A DNA stretch of 7,450 nucleotides from Spirochaetales bacterium (GTDB lineage Bacteria > Spirochaetota > Spirochaetia > Sphaerochaetales > Sphaerochaetaceae): the NCBI GenBank assembly GCA_022785155.1, contig JALFRH010000054.1, positions 1-7,450 on the forward strand, read 5' to 3'. A program made the position numbers and the translations under genes. This document shows positions 1 to 4,611 of this stretch, piece by piece (position 1 is the stretch's first letter; each line of letters opens with the position of its first letter). Below the pieces are notes generated by a model that worked only from the letters and a program-made list of their open reading frames with translations, was not told the origin of the DNA and did not search any database.

Positions 1-124
1 ATTGTTTGCATCGGAGGTTGCCAGGAGATTCGGTGTGGACGAAACCGAACTCAGAACACAAATCAATGAGATTATGGAACACTGTATTTCGGCATTCAAG
101 GTCAGCTTAGAGCGGGCTGCCTAA
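1..124 (+). CDS. C-terminal fragment of an unrecognised protein, possibly with a helix-turn-helix
   Basis: An open frame enters from the left edge (first full codon at base 2) and stops at TAA 122-124, giving 40 residues. It begins LFASEVARRFGVDETELRTQ and is then mostly amphipathic helix. The segment ASEVARRFGVDETELRTQINEIM has the look of a helix-turn-helix (AxxVAxxFGV followed by a polar turn and a second helix). This is inference from pattern only, because the N-terminal part lies outside the window. The next gene's GTG directly abuts its stop codon, which suggests co-transcription with the following genes. Confidence 0.5.
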   Translation, partial: LFASEVARRFGVDETELRTQINEIMEHCISAFKVSLERAA

Positions 125-460
125 GTGTCAACATTGAGTAAAGAAATTGAAGATGAAGAAATGCTTGTAAATGAGACAAGTGAAGAATGCGATTTGGACT
201 TGGAAGACAAGGCAAGAGGAGATGAATATCGAAAGGGCTACAAGAGTGGCTATGTCATCGGCTTCAATGAGGCAAGAGAAGTCTTGGCTGATGAGATTTC
301 TTGTCAAATCTGGGAGAACGCATATATGCGGGGCTACGAAGAAGGTCAAGAAGATGCTGCAGATGCTGTTGCCGATGATTATTACACTTTACTCAAAGCA
401 AGACACGATGCAGTTGTCAAGAAAGACAGAAGGAAGCATTGCAATGCCAAATTGGACTAA
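125..460 (+). CDS. Small acidic hypothetical protein with Gly-every-fourth-residue repeats
   Basis: A 111-residue soluble protein of unknown function. Residues 1-34 are strongly acidic. Two segments then show glycine at every fourth position followed by an aromatic residue: G38-Y, G42-Y, G46-F (KGYKSGYVIGF), and G70-Y, G74 with A78 (RGYEEGQEDA). This GX3 spacing recalls the repeat of Yae1/Lto1-type proteins and some coiled-coil or helical packing motifs, but the resemblance is periodicity only and no function is claimed. The C-terminus is basic (VVKKDRRKH). The start is uncertain: GTG at 125 sits directly after the upstream TAA with only a weak ribosome site, while ATG at 161 (residue 13) follows a purine-rich stretch. 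Its last 17 bases overlap the next gene, suggesting translational coupling. Confidence 0.6.
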   Translation: MSTLSKEIEDEEMLVNETSEECDLDLEDKARGDEYRKGYKSGYVIGFNEAREVLADEISCQIWENAYMRGYEEGQEDAADAVADDYYTLLKARHDAVVKKDRRKHCNAKLD

Positions 461-1073
461 CAACAGAGTTCTTGTTCGACCAGTTGGGAACAAGTATAAG
501 GACTTCTACAACCTCTACAATTCCATTGAACAATACCTTAAGAAAACTGGAGGAGATGGCTCTTCTCTTCTTGATGAGCTTGGCTTCATTGACAAGGATA
601 CAAGGGCTTTTTTCGGTGGATTGGATGAAAGCAGTGATTTGGAGAAGGGGAACTTGGTCTTCTCTTATATCTCTGCTTGGGGACACGAGCCTGAGGTGAT
701 TTCTAACATTATGGATAAATATGATGTCCATTGCATTGTCATATTCGCAGATGAAATGCGTAATGGCTATAGGAAGAGCGATTATTCCAGAGACTGGTAT
801 GAGGATACTGGAGTAGCAGGAATGGGCATATGGACGAAGGATGATGTAGGCTTAAAACACGCCTTCTATGAACACCCTTGTAATGAGGATGAGTGGGAGG
901 AGTATTACAACATTGCTTGGAATTCTGTTCCTATTGAAGGCATATGGCTCTATGACGCATCAGACGATGGAGTGGATTTAATGCGAGCAGAACAAGACAA
1001 GAGGATTGATGCCAACAAGAATGACCTTGCCCTGCGAGCGATGGCTCTTGAAAAGGTAGGTTTCACAATATGA
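444..1073 (+). CDS. Api92/YubB-like protein (MPNW family), function unknown
   Basis: A 209-residue protein starting MPNWTNNRVLV. This is close to the MPNWC/N-x-N-x-(L/V)-x-(V/I) opening of Api92-like/YubB-type proteins, which carry a ferredoxin-like fold and are common on plasmids, phages and integrative elements. A second family-like segment is LVFSYISAWGHEPEVISNIM (about residues 78-97) followed by a hydrophobic strand and an FADEMRNGY segment; in relatives this region reads roughly F-x-TAW-x-PP...kYp...y-x-E-x-G. I recognise the family by pattern and know no biochemical role. ATG 444 is chosen over an upstream in-frame ATG at 171 because AGAAGGA at 428-434 sits nine bases before it, the family motif begins exactly there, and the upstream extension lies inside the preceding gene in another frame. 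Its TGA overlaps the next ATG (ATGA, 1070-1073). Confidence 0.68.
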   Translation: MPNWTNNRVLVRPVGNKYKDFYNLYNSIEQYLKKTGGDGSSLLDELGFIDKDTRAFFGGLDESSDLEKGNLVFSYISAWGHEPEVISNIMDKYDVHCIVIFADEMRNGYRKSDYSRDWYEDTGVAGMGIWTKDDVGLKHAFYEHPCNEDEWEEYYNIAWNSVPIEGIWLYDASDDGVDLMRAEQDKRIDANKNDLALRAMALEKVGFTI

Positions 1074-1603
1074 AGGAACTTGATTTTTATCCAGTCAGTC
1101 TTGATGTTCGTTGCTATGGCGAAGACACAAAGGCTTTTGAAAAGAAACTTGCTTGGGCAAGGCATTACTCATATAAAGGGGAAGGCTTCACTGGCTACAA
1201 GATTGATATATCTTACTCTGTGGTCTTCACCACAGATTGGGTAAGCCTCTCAAAGGCTTGTAATTCAACCATAGCCCTTACCATAGGCAGTCCTACTGGA
1301 AATTATTGGCTTGCCATTACCTACGACAAGGGGAAGGTCATCCACCATTGTCGAGATGAATATAATTCAGTAGAAGATGTCCCAAAGCTCTTGGAGGACT
1401 ACCTCAATCTGGCAAGGGAAGCAGATGCAGAGAAGCTTGAAGACCTCTGCGTGGAAGCCCTTATGAATGGTTGGATGAACTGTTGCCTCTATGGTGCAAC
1501 AGAGGAATGCAGAAGGCTCTTCATTGAAGGGGAGTTCTGGAATATGGTCAAAGAAACTCCTTTGTTTAAATCCAATTCAAACGAAAAAAATGTCTTATCC
1601 TAA
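1070..1603 (+). CDS. Hypothetical protein, translationally coupled to the Api92-like gene
   Basis: A 177-residue protein, not recognised. The start is ATG 1070, sharing ATGA with the stop of the previous gene, which argues strongly for coupled translation. There is no signal peptide or membrane segment, so it is probably cytosolic. The middle (about residues 45-100) alternates hydrophobic and polar residues as in beta strands (YSVVFTTDWVSL, STIALTIGS, YWLAITYDKGKVIHH). The rest (about 100-165) reads as helices with three cysteines in a short stretch (LCVEALMNGWMNCCLYGATEECRRL). Aromatic content is high. Gene order suggests it works with, or is carried by the same element as, the Api92-like protein; no function can be assigned. 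Confidence 0.62.
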   Translation: MKELDFYPVSLDVRCYGEDTKAFEKKLAWARHYSYKGEGFTGYKIDISYSVVFTTDWVSLSKACNSTIALTIGSPTGNYWLAITYDKGKVIHHCRDEYNSVEDVPKLLEDYLNLAREADAEKLEDLCVEALMNGWMNCCLYGATEECRRLFIEGEFWNMVKETPLFKSNSNEKNVLS

Positions 1604-1611
1604 AGGAAAAG

Positions 1612-1620
1612 CAAGGAGGG
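1612..1620 (+). promoter_or_regulatory. Strong Shine-Dalgarno for the 78-aa gene
   Basis: AAGGAGGG at 1613-1620 ends nine bases before ATG 1630. It is the best ribosome site in the left operon. It fixes the start of the small downstream gene and suggests that gene is translated independently of its upstream neighbours. Confidence 0.75.
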
Positions 1621-1629
1621 ACATTAGAA

Positions 1630-1866
1630 ATGTTCAAACTACCAGAAAACATATTGATTGAGATGCTCTACAGTGATGGGCATTACGAAGATGAAAATGT
1701 GCGAATTGACAGTTGGTATCTGATACCCGATGCAAAGAAGTATATGGATATCACCATCACAAAGGATGATGGCAAAAAAAAGGTCAAGACAATAGTTCTT
1801 AATGGAAGAACTCTGGAAGAACTGGATGCTTACCTCTCAAGCTACATATCCAAACAACTTGTATAA
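1630..1866 (+). CDS. Small hypothetical protein (78 aa)
   Basis: A 78-residue soluble protein starting MFKLPENILIEMLYSDGHYE. Predicted beta-rich first half (VRIDSWYLIP, YMDITITKDDGKKKVKTIVLNG) and a C-terminal helix (LEELDAYLSSYISKQL). Not recognised. Its strong ribosome site, its distance of only 26 bases from the preceding stop and the hairpin after its stop make it the likely last gene of the left operon. A small beta-hairpin-plus-helix protein could be an accessory or inhibitor protein of a mobile element, but nothing in the residues proves this. Confidence 0.62.
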   Translation: MFKLPENILIEMLYSDGHYEDENVRIDSWYLIPDAKKYMDITITKDDGKKKVKTIVLNGRTLEELDAYLSSYISKQLV

Positions 1867-1891
1867 GCCTATATACAACACTCTTAGATTA

Positions 1892-1935
1892 CCCCCTCGA
1901 CTTCCAGAGCAAAGGAAAGCGAGGGGTGCTTCTTT
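1892..1935 (+). terminator. Probable intrinsic terminator of the left operon
   Basis: CCCCTCG (1893-1899) pairs with CGAGGGG (1920-1926). Inside it, CTTCC (1901-1905) pairs with GGAAAG (1914-1919) with single-base bulges, leaving an eight-base loop. The long GC-rich stem is followed by TGCTTCTTT rather than a pure T run, so it is a less than ideal terminator but lies 26 bases after the last stop codon. Confidence 0.6.
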
Positions 1936-1950
1936 GACTGAAAAATACTG

Positions 1951-1971
1951 AAAAAAAGTTTGACTTTTTTT
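1951..1971. repeat. A/T-rich perfect inverted repeat (9-bp arms)
   Basis: AAAAAAAGT (1951-1959), spacer TTG, then ACTTTTTTT (1963-1971), with the T run continuing to 1973. As RNA this is an AU-rich hairpin running into U residues and could back up the terminator just upstream. As DNA it is part of a set of A/T tracts that may curve the region ahead of the promoter. Confidence 0.55.
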
Positions 1972-1999
1972 TTGAAAAATCTGGATTTTCAGGTATATT
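1972..1999 (+). promoter_or_regulatory. Candidate promoter of the excisionase-like gene
   Basis: TTGAAA (1972-1977) and TATATT (1994-1999) are spaced by 16 bases; an alternative -10 is TATTAT at 1996-2001 (18-base spacing). Upstream A/T tracts could serve as an UP element. Transcription would start near 2006, giving a leader of about 75 bases to ATG 2080 and placing the dyad at 2013-2034 just downstream of the start point. Confidence 0.5.
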
Positions 2000-2012
2000 A
2001 TATATGTATAGT

Positions 2013-2034
2013 GAACAAGATAATTATTTTGTTC
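2013..2034. promoter_or_regulatory. 22-bp imperfect palindrome, candidate operator
   Basis: Half-sites GAACAA (2013-2018) and TTGTTC (2029-2034) flank the exact palindrome ATAATTAT (2020-2027); only the pair 2019/2028 breaks symmetry. Length, symmetry and place (just downstream of a candidate -10) are typical of a dimeric repressor site. The binding protein is not known; a phage- or ICE-type repressor outside the window would fit. Confidence 0.5.
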
Positions 2035-2079
2035 GTAAGCAAATAATGAATATTTTATGATGAAGTTTTAGGAGAGGAT

Positions 2080-2334
2080 ATGATTGATAATGAAGACAGA
2101 AATGGCATTGTAGAAGCGACAGATGTAGGAACTGGAATTGCGGGGCAACCTTTGGCAAAAATGATGATTACTGCAGAGGAAGTTGCAGAAGTCCTTGGGT
2201 GTGGTATCAAGAAGGCATACAAGGTTGTGGCAGATTTAAACAAGGAACTGGAGGCAAAGAAGTTCTTCACCTACAAGGGTAGGGTGTTGAGGAAGTATTT
2301 TATGATGCGTTTTGGGGCGTCGGCAACATTTTGA
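2080..2334 (+). CDS. Excisionase-like small helix-turn-helix DNA-binding protein
   Basis: An 84-residue protein. After a polar tail (residues 1-26), residues 28-78 read MMITAEEVAEVLGCGIKKAY followed by KVVADLNKELEAKKFFTYKG and RVLRKYFMMRFG. This is the common small DNA-binding protein of integrative elements: ITAxEVAxxLG forms the first helices, (S/K)xAYKVVxxLNxEL the recognition part, and KGRVxRKYFxxRF a wing. Relatives are annotated as excisionase-like or transposon-encoded helix-turn-helix proteins and often lie near an integrase gene. The start ATG 2080 has AGGAG at 2070-2074. It has its own candidate promoter and operator and ends at a strong terminator, so it is a single-gene unit. No integrase gene is in the window. 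It could also act purely as a transcription regulator of the element. Confidence 0.75.
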   Translation: MIDNEDRNGIVEATDVGTGIAGQPLAKMMITAEEVAEVLGCGIKKAYKVVADLNKELEAKKFFTYKGRVLRKYFMMRFGASATF

Positions 2335-2354
2335 CTGCTATGGACTTTAGATGT

Positions 2355-2381
2355 GGGAGTTGTTTTCAACTCCCTTTTTTT
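2355..2381 (+). terminator. Strong intrinsic terminator
   Basis: GGGAGTTG (2355-2362), loop TTTT, CAACTCCC (2367-2374), then seven T residues (2375-2381). A textbook rho-independent terminator 20 bases after the stop of the excisionase-like gene; it insulates the downstream tRNA region. Confidence 0.93.
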
Positions 2382-2414
2382 GTGCATAAAGCAGAACGAA
2401 TGCTGGAGAATGTG

Positions 2415-2443
2415 TTGTATTTTCTTGCATTACCATCTAAGAT
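2415..2443 (+). promoter_or_regulatory. Candidate promoter reading toward tRNA-Ala
   Basis: TTGTAT (2415-2420), 17-base spacer, TAAGAT (2438-2443). It is the best sigma-70-like pair I found between the upstream terminator and the tRNA. Transcription would begin near 2450, inside the TGGTAACA repeats, and give a pre-tRNA leader of about 130 bases. Confidence 0.4.
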
Positions 2444-2445
2444 AC

Positions 2446-2478
2446 TGGTAACATATTGGTAACAAAGTGGTAACAATT
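2446..2478. repeat. Three direct repeats TGGTAACA with exact 11-bp period
   Basis: TGGTAACA occurs at 2446-2453, 2457-2464 and 2468-2475, each exactly 11 bases from the next, so all copies face nearly the same side of the helix. An inverted partial copy, TTACCA, is at 2430-2435. This is the layout of a multi-site protein-binding array. Short direct repeats of this kind serve as arm-type sites for tyrosine recombinases and accessory factors near attachment sites; that role is inferred from the neighbouring excisionase-like gene and tRNA. Confidence 0.7.
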
Positions 2479-2534
2479 CTTCTGTTTTCAAAGTGAGAAG
2501 CGGTAGAAAATGGAGAAAATGAAGCTTTTTTGAG

Positions 2535-2557
2535 GGTAAAAAAGGCTGTTTTTTACC
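2535..2557. repeat. Perfect 9-bp inverted repeat just upstream of the tRNA
   Basis: GGTAAAAAA (2535-2543), five-base loop GGCTG, TTTTTTACC (2549-2557). It ends 21 bases before the tRNA. On either strand the stem contains the GGTAA core also seen in the 11-bp repeats. It is not a standard terminator because its T run is inside the stem. It may be a protein-binding dyad or a processing hairpin in the pre-tRNA leader. Confidence 0.55.
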
Positions 2558-2578
2558 TGTCAGAGAAGGAAAAACACT

Positions 2579-2652
2579 GGGGAAGTAGCTCATCTGGCTA
2601 GAGCGTTTGAATGGCATTCAAAAGGTAGGCGGTTCAAGTCCGCTCTTCTCCA
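2579..2652 (+). tRNA. tRNA-Ala (anticodon GGC)
   Basis: Full cloverleaf. The acceptor stem GGGGAAG (2579-2585) pairs with CTTCTCC (2645-2651), including the G3:U70 wobble that is the alanine identity element. The D arm is GCTC/GAGC with a nine-base loop. The anticodon stem TTTGA/TCAAA encloses loop ATGGCAT, with anticodon GGC at 2613-2615. The variable loop has five bases. The T arm is GGCGG/CCGCT with loop TTCAAGT. The discriminator is A2652. The following bases are CTT, so CCA is not encoded and must be added by the CCA-adding enzyme. It decodes GCC and GCU. Confidence 0.96.
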
Positions 2653-2656
2653 CTTA

Positions 2657-2683
2657 CCTCTCTTAGGAGAGGATTTTTAATTG
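2657..2683 (+). terminator. Terminator of the tRNA transcript
   Basis: CCTCTC (2657-2662), loop TTAG, GAGAGG (2667-2672), then ATTTTTAATTGTTTT. It begins four bases after the discriminator, so the tRNA is probably transcribed alone and its 3' trailer is very short. Confidence 0.8.
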
Positions 2684-2821
2684 TTTTCTCTTTGTCATTT
2701 TTTATGAAATATGCATGATTCTCAAAAATAGCCCAAGATTTTGTCTGCACTCTCCAAAGATTCCGGATGAAGACCAGAGAGGATATTGCTGGAGCCTGGA
2801 AGAATGATCGGGTTTTTGGGC

Positions 2822-2850
2822 AAAAAAATAGGGCTGCTTCACGCAACCCC
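2822..2850 (-). terminator. Terminator of the minus-strand cysteine/acidic-tail gene
   Basis: On the minus strand GGGTTGC (2849-2843), loop GTGAA, GCAGCCC (2837-2831), then TA and seven T residues (2828-2822). A seven-pair stem with one G:U, about 20 bases after the stop codon at 2870. The stretch between it and the tRNA terminator (about 2684-2821) shows no gene or signal I can support. Confidence 0.85.
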
Positions 2851-2869
2851 AGCATAAAGAGACGGATTC

Positions 2870-3298
2870 TTATTCTTCGTCTTCAGAGTCCAATTCCAAA
2901 GGTTCATCGTCTTCGTTATCTTCATCCATGACTTCTCTCATGTCCGATGTATCTTCTTCGATGATGGATTCTGTCTCAACTACAGAACTCTTACGCTGCG
3001 TAGGAGCCTTCTCGAACTTGACTTCCAAATAATCAGGGCAGCTACCATTTGCATTGACGTAATCACGCTCGACGAAATACTCGCATAATAAGCCTTCAGC
3101 ACTGTCATAGAATCTGCATCTTGTTCTCTTGGGTGGATTATTTTTCAGCTCTTTAAGGAATTCTGCACCCTCTTCTGCATGATCTGCATTTCTCTCTGTA
3201 GACATCTTGTACATGTCCTTATAGAGATTGATGTCCTTGTTGTGGCCGCAGGAGATGCAGCCGTAGCCAAGTGTCAGAGTATCTTTCTTGCTAGCCAT
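2870..3298 (-). CDS. Small five-cysteine protein with an acidic tail, function unknown
   Basis: A 142-residue protein starting MASKKDTLTLGYGCISCGHN. Cysteines lie at 14, 17 (a C-x2-C knuckle with H19), 61, 72 and 87; the blocks RCRFYDSAEGLLCEYF and GSCPDY look like a metal- or cluster-binding module. From about residue 105 to the end the chain is roughly half Asp/Glu, ending in a nearly uninterrupted acidic run, so that part is probably disordered. There is no signal peptide when the start is placed at 3298. That start is preferred over an in-frame one at 3358 because AAGGAGG (minus strand, 3310-3304) precedes it by five bases and the extension would be a short hydrophobic leader in the promoter region. 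The family is not recognised; a zinc-binding regulatory or adaptor protein is a guess. Monocistronic by its own terminator. Confidence 0.8.
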   Translation of the reverse strand: MASKKDTLTLGYGCISCGHNKDINLYKDMYKMSTERNADHAEEGAEFLKELKNNPPKRTRCRFYDSAEGLLCEYFVERDYVNANGSCPDYLEVKFEKAPTQRKSSVVETESIIEEDTSDMREVMDEDNEDDEPLELDSEDEE

Positions 3299-3303
3299 TG
3301 TGG

Positions 3304-3310
3304 CCTCCTT
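3304..3310 (-). promoter_or_regulatory. Shine-Dalgarno that decides the 3298 start
   Basis: Reads AAGGAGG on the minus strand, five bases before ATG 3298. A perfect TATAAT on the minus strand lies slightly further upstream (3325-3320) and could be the -10, though I see no convincing -35 at the right distance. Confidence 0.75.
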
Positions 3311-3424
3311 GGAGTTTCCATTATAGACAATAAAGCTTAAAAAAAGCCATAGTGCCACAAATACTTAATATACCAGTATTTTCAAGTCGTGAAAAGGTTC
3401 AAGGAAAGAAGATGAATAATAAAG

Positions 3425-3462
3425 ATGTTATAAAATTAACACTTTCTTTCATTTTATAACAT
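3425..3462. repeat. Perfect 12-bp inverted repeat between divergent genes
   Basis: ATGTTATAAAAT (3425-3436), 14-base spacer, ATTTTATAACAT (3451-3462). With one bulged T (3463) the pairing continues to AAAG/CTTT (3421-3424 with 3464-3467), 16 pairs in all. It lies upstream of the asd -35 and well upstream of the minus-strand gene. This suits two operator half-sites, or a regulator that serves either divergent promoter. The sequence is too AT-rich and too poorly followed by T to be a standard terminator. Confidence 0.6.
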
Positions 3463-3478
3463 TCTTTTCCTCAGGCTA

Positions 3479-3507
3479 TTGCCTATCTTTTCTTCATTGA
3501 TTATAGT
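3479..3507 (+). promoter_or_regulatory. Candidate promoter of asd
   Basis: TTGCCT (3479-3484), 17-base spacer, TATAGT (3502-3507). Predicted transcription start near 3514, followed by GGAGG at 3528-3532 and ATG 3544. The inverted repeat at 3425-3462 lies just upstream, in the place of an activator or upstream operator site. Confidence 0.6.
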
Positions 3508-3543
3508 ACGCCTAATTTCATCTCCTTGGAGGTTGTTTCATCT

Positions 3544-4566
3544 ATGGACAACAAGAAAATCAAAGTTGCTGTACTGGGAGCAACTGGTGCAGTTGGTCAG
3601 GTTTTCATGTGGATGCTTTCTGATCATCCATGGTTCGAATTAAGTTATGTAACAGCATCTGCTGCTAGAGTCGGAATGAAGTATTCAGAGACTGTTCACT
3701 GGGTAATGCCCTTTGAGATGCCAAAAGAGATACAGGACATCGAAATCAAAGAGTTCAATCATGATGCAATGCTTGAAGCTGGAGTCAGAATCGTTTTCTC
3801 AGCTCTTCCTGCAGATGTAGCAAGGGAAGCTGAACCTCAGCTCAGGGCAAATGGTTTCTATGTCTTCTCGAATGCCGCAGCAATGAGATATGACAGCGAT
3901 GTACCAATTCTTATTCCAGATACAAACTTGGAACAGCTGGATCTCATCAGGGAACAGGGTTATCCTCAGACAGGTTTCTGTGTAACCAACGCAAACTGTG
4001 TAACAACAGGCTTGGCAATGGCTTTGGCTCCTCTCAGACAGTTCGGCATCAAGACAATCACTGTAAACAGCTATCAGTCTGTTTCCGGTGCCGGTTATCC
4101 AGGTCTCTCTTCCTTTGATATTACAGATAACTGTATTCCTTTCATCAAAGGTGAAGAGGAGAAGATTGTAAAGGAAATCAAGAAGATTCTTTCCATCGAT
4201 CCTGAAGTCTATGCCTTCACTGTGCGTGTTCCTGTTATGTTCGGCCACTTGGAAACTGTTTGGCTTGACCTTGAGAAGGATGTAGAGTGTGAAGATATCA
4301 TCAAAGCTTGGGCAGACTTCAAGGAAGTCCAGGATTTGCCTTCAACTCCTTCCCAGCCTATCGTCTACTCTGACGAGAATACATTCCCTCAGCCTAAGTA
4401 TGCTTTCTGGGGTAATCCGAAGGGAATGGTGGTCTACACAGGAAGAATCAGAAAGAAGGGCGGAAAGATCGGCTTCTGTCTCCTTGTCAACAACATTGTC
4501 AAGGGAGCTGCAGGCGGCTCAATCCAGAACGCTGAAGCCTTCGTTTCACGCTTCGGCCTCAGATAA
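3544..4566 (+). CDS. asd: Aspartate-semialdehyde dehydrogenase, archaeal/fungal-type
   Basis: Converts L-aspartyl phosphate to L-aspartate 4-semialdehyde with NADPH in the cytosol, the branch point to lysine/diaminopimelate, threonine and methionine. The protein is 340 residues, a usual length. An N-terminal Rossmann fold shows the nucleotide motif G12-A-T-G15-A-V-G18. The catalytic cysteine is C152 in NANCVTTG. The segment NSYQSVSGAGYPG holds the conserved glutamine (Q178), and RVPVMFGHLE holds the conserved His (H235). The Q-x-V-S-G-A-G-Y-P-G and R-V-P-V-x-x-G-H-x-E patterns mark the archaeal/fungal-type branch rather than the E. coli type. ATG 3544 is chosen because GGAGG at 3528-3532 precedes it; an in-frame TTG at 3526 overlaps that ribosome site. 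It stands alone, with its own promoter and terminator, convergent with the transporter gene. Confidence 0.95.
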   Translation: MDNKKIKVAVLGATGAVGQVFMWMLSDHPWFELSYVTASAARVGMKYSETVHWVMPFEMPKEIQDIEIKEFNHDAMLEAGVRIVFSALPADVAREAEPQLRANGFYVFSNAAAMRYDSDVPILIPDTNLEQLDLIREQGYPQTGFCVTNANCVTTGLAMALAPLRQFGIKTITVNSYQSVSGAGYPGLSSFDITDNCIPFIKGEEEKIVKEIKKILSIDPEVYAFTVRVPVMFGHLETVWLDLEKDVECEDIIKAWADFKEVQDLPSTPSQPIVYSDENTFPQPKYAFWGNPKGMVVYTGRIRKKGGKIGFCLLVNNIVKGAAGGSIQNAEAFVSRFGLR

Positions 4567-4585
4567 TCCAAAGCCTTGTGTGTTG

Positions 4586-4611
4586 ACGGCATCCAAAAGG
4601 GTGCCGTTTTT
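4586..4611 (+). terminator. Terminator of asd
   Basis: ACGGCATCC (4586-4594), loop AAAA, GGGTGCCGT (4599-4607), continuing into TTTTT (4607-4611). Nine pairs with one G:U. The stop codon of the convergent transporter gene (minus TAA, 4612-4610) overlaps its end. On the minus strand the stem is not followed by T, so it terminates mainly the asd transcript. Confidence 0.9.

Noticed and set aside
171..443. In-frame N-terminal extension of the Api92-like protein back to ATG 171
   Set aside because: It overlaps the 111-residue gene in another frame, is basic and Met/Lys-rich without family features, and the MPNW family start with a ribosome site is at 444.
417..731. 104-codon minus-strand open frame
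   Set aside because: Lies antisense to the Api92-like gene with no ribosome site or recognisable composition; a shadow.
2446..2478. CRISPR array
   Set aside because: The repeat unit is only 8 bases with 3-base gaps; no spacers of CRISPR length and no cas genes.
2549..2662. Direct repeat TTACCT on both sides of the tRNA (2553-2558 and 2654-2659) as an att pair
   Set aside because: Only six bases match, which is readily due to chance; flanking an intact tRNA with so short a repeat is not convincing evidence of insertion.
2684..2821. Possible small RNA or gene between the tRNA terminator and the minus-strand terminator
   Set aside because: No promoter pair, conserved structure or ribosome site was visible.
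2634..2855. 73-codon minus-strand open frame spanning the tRNA end and two terminators
   Set aside because: It runs through the tRNA 3' end, its terminator and the minus-strand terminator, and has no ribosome site.
3526..3543. Upstream TTG start for asd
   Set aside because: The TTG overlaps the GGAGG that serves ATG 3544, and it has no ribosome site of its own.
3799..4248. 149-codon minus-strand open frame opposite asd
   Set aside because: The asd product is certain here; the antisense frame is Cys/Ile-rich as expected for a shadow.
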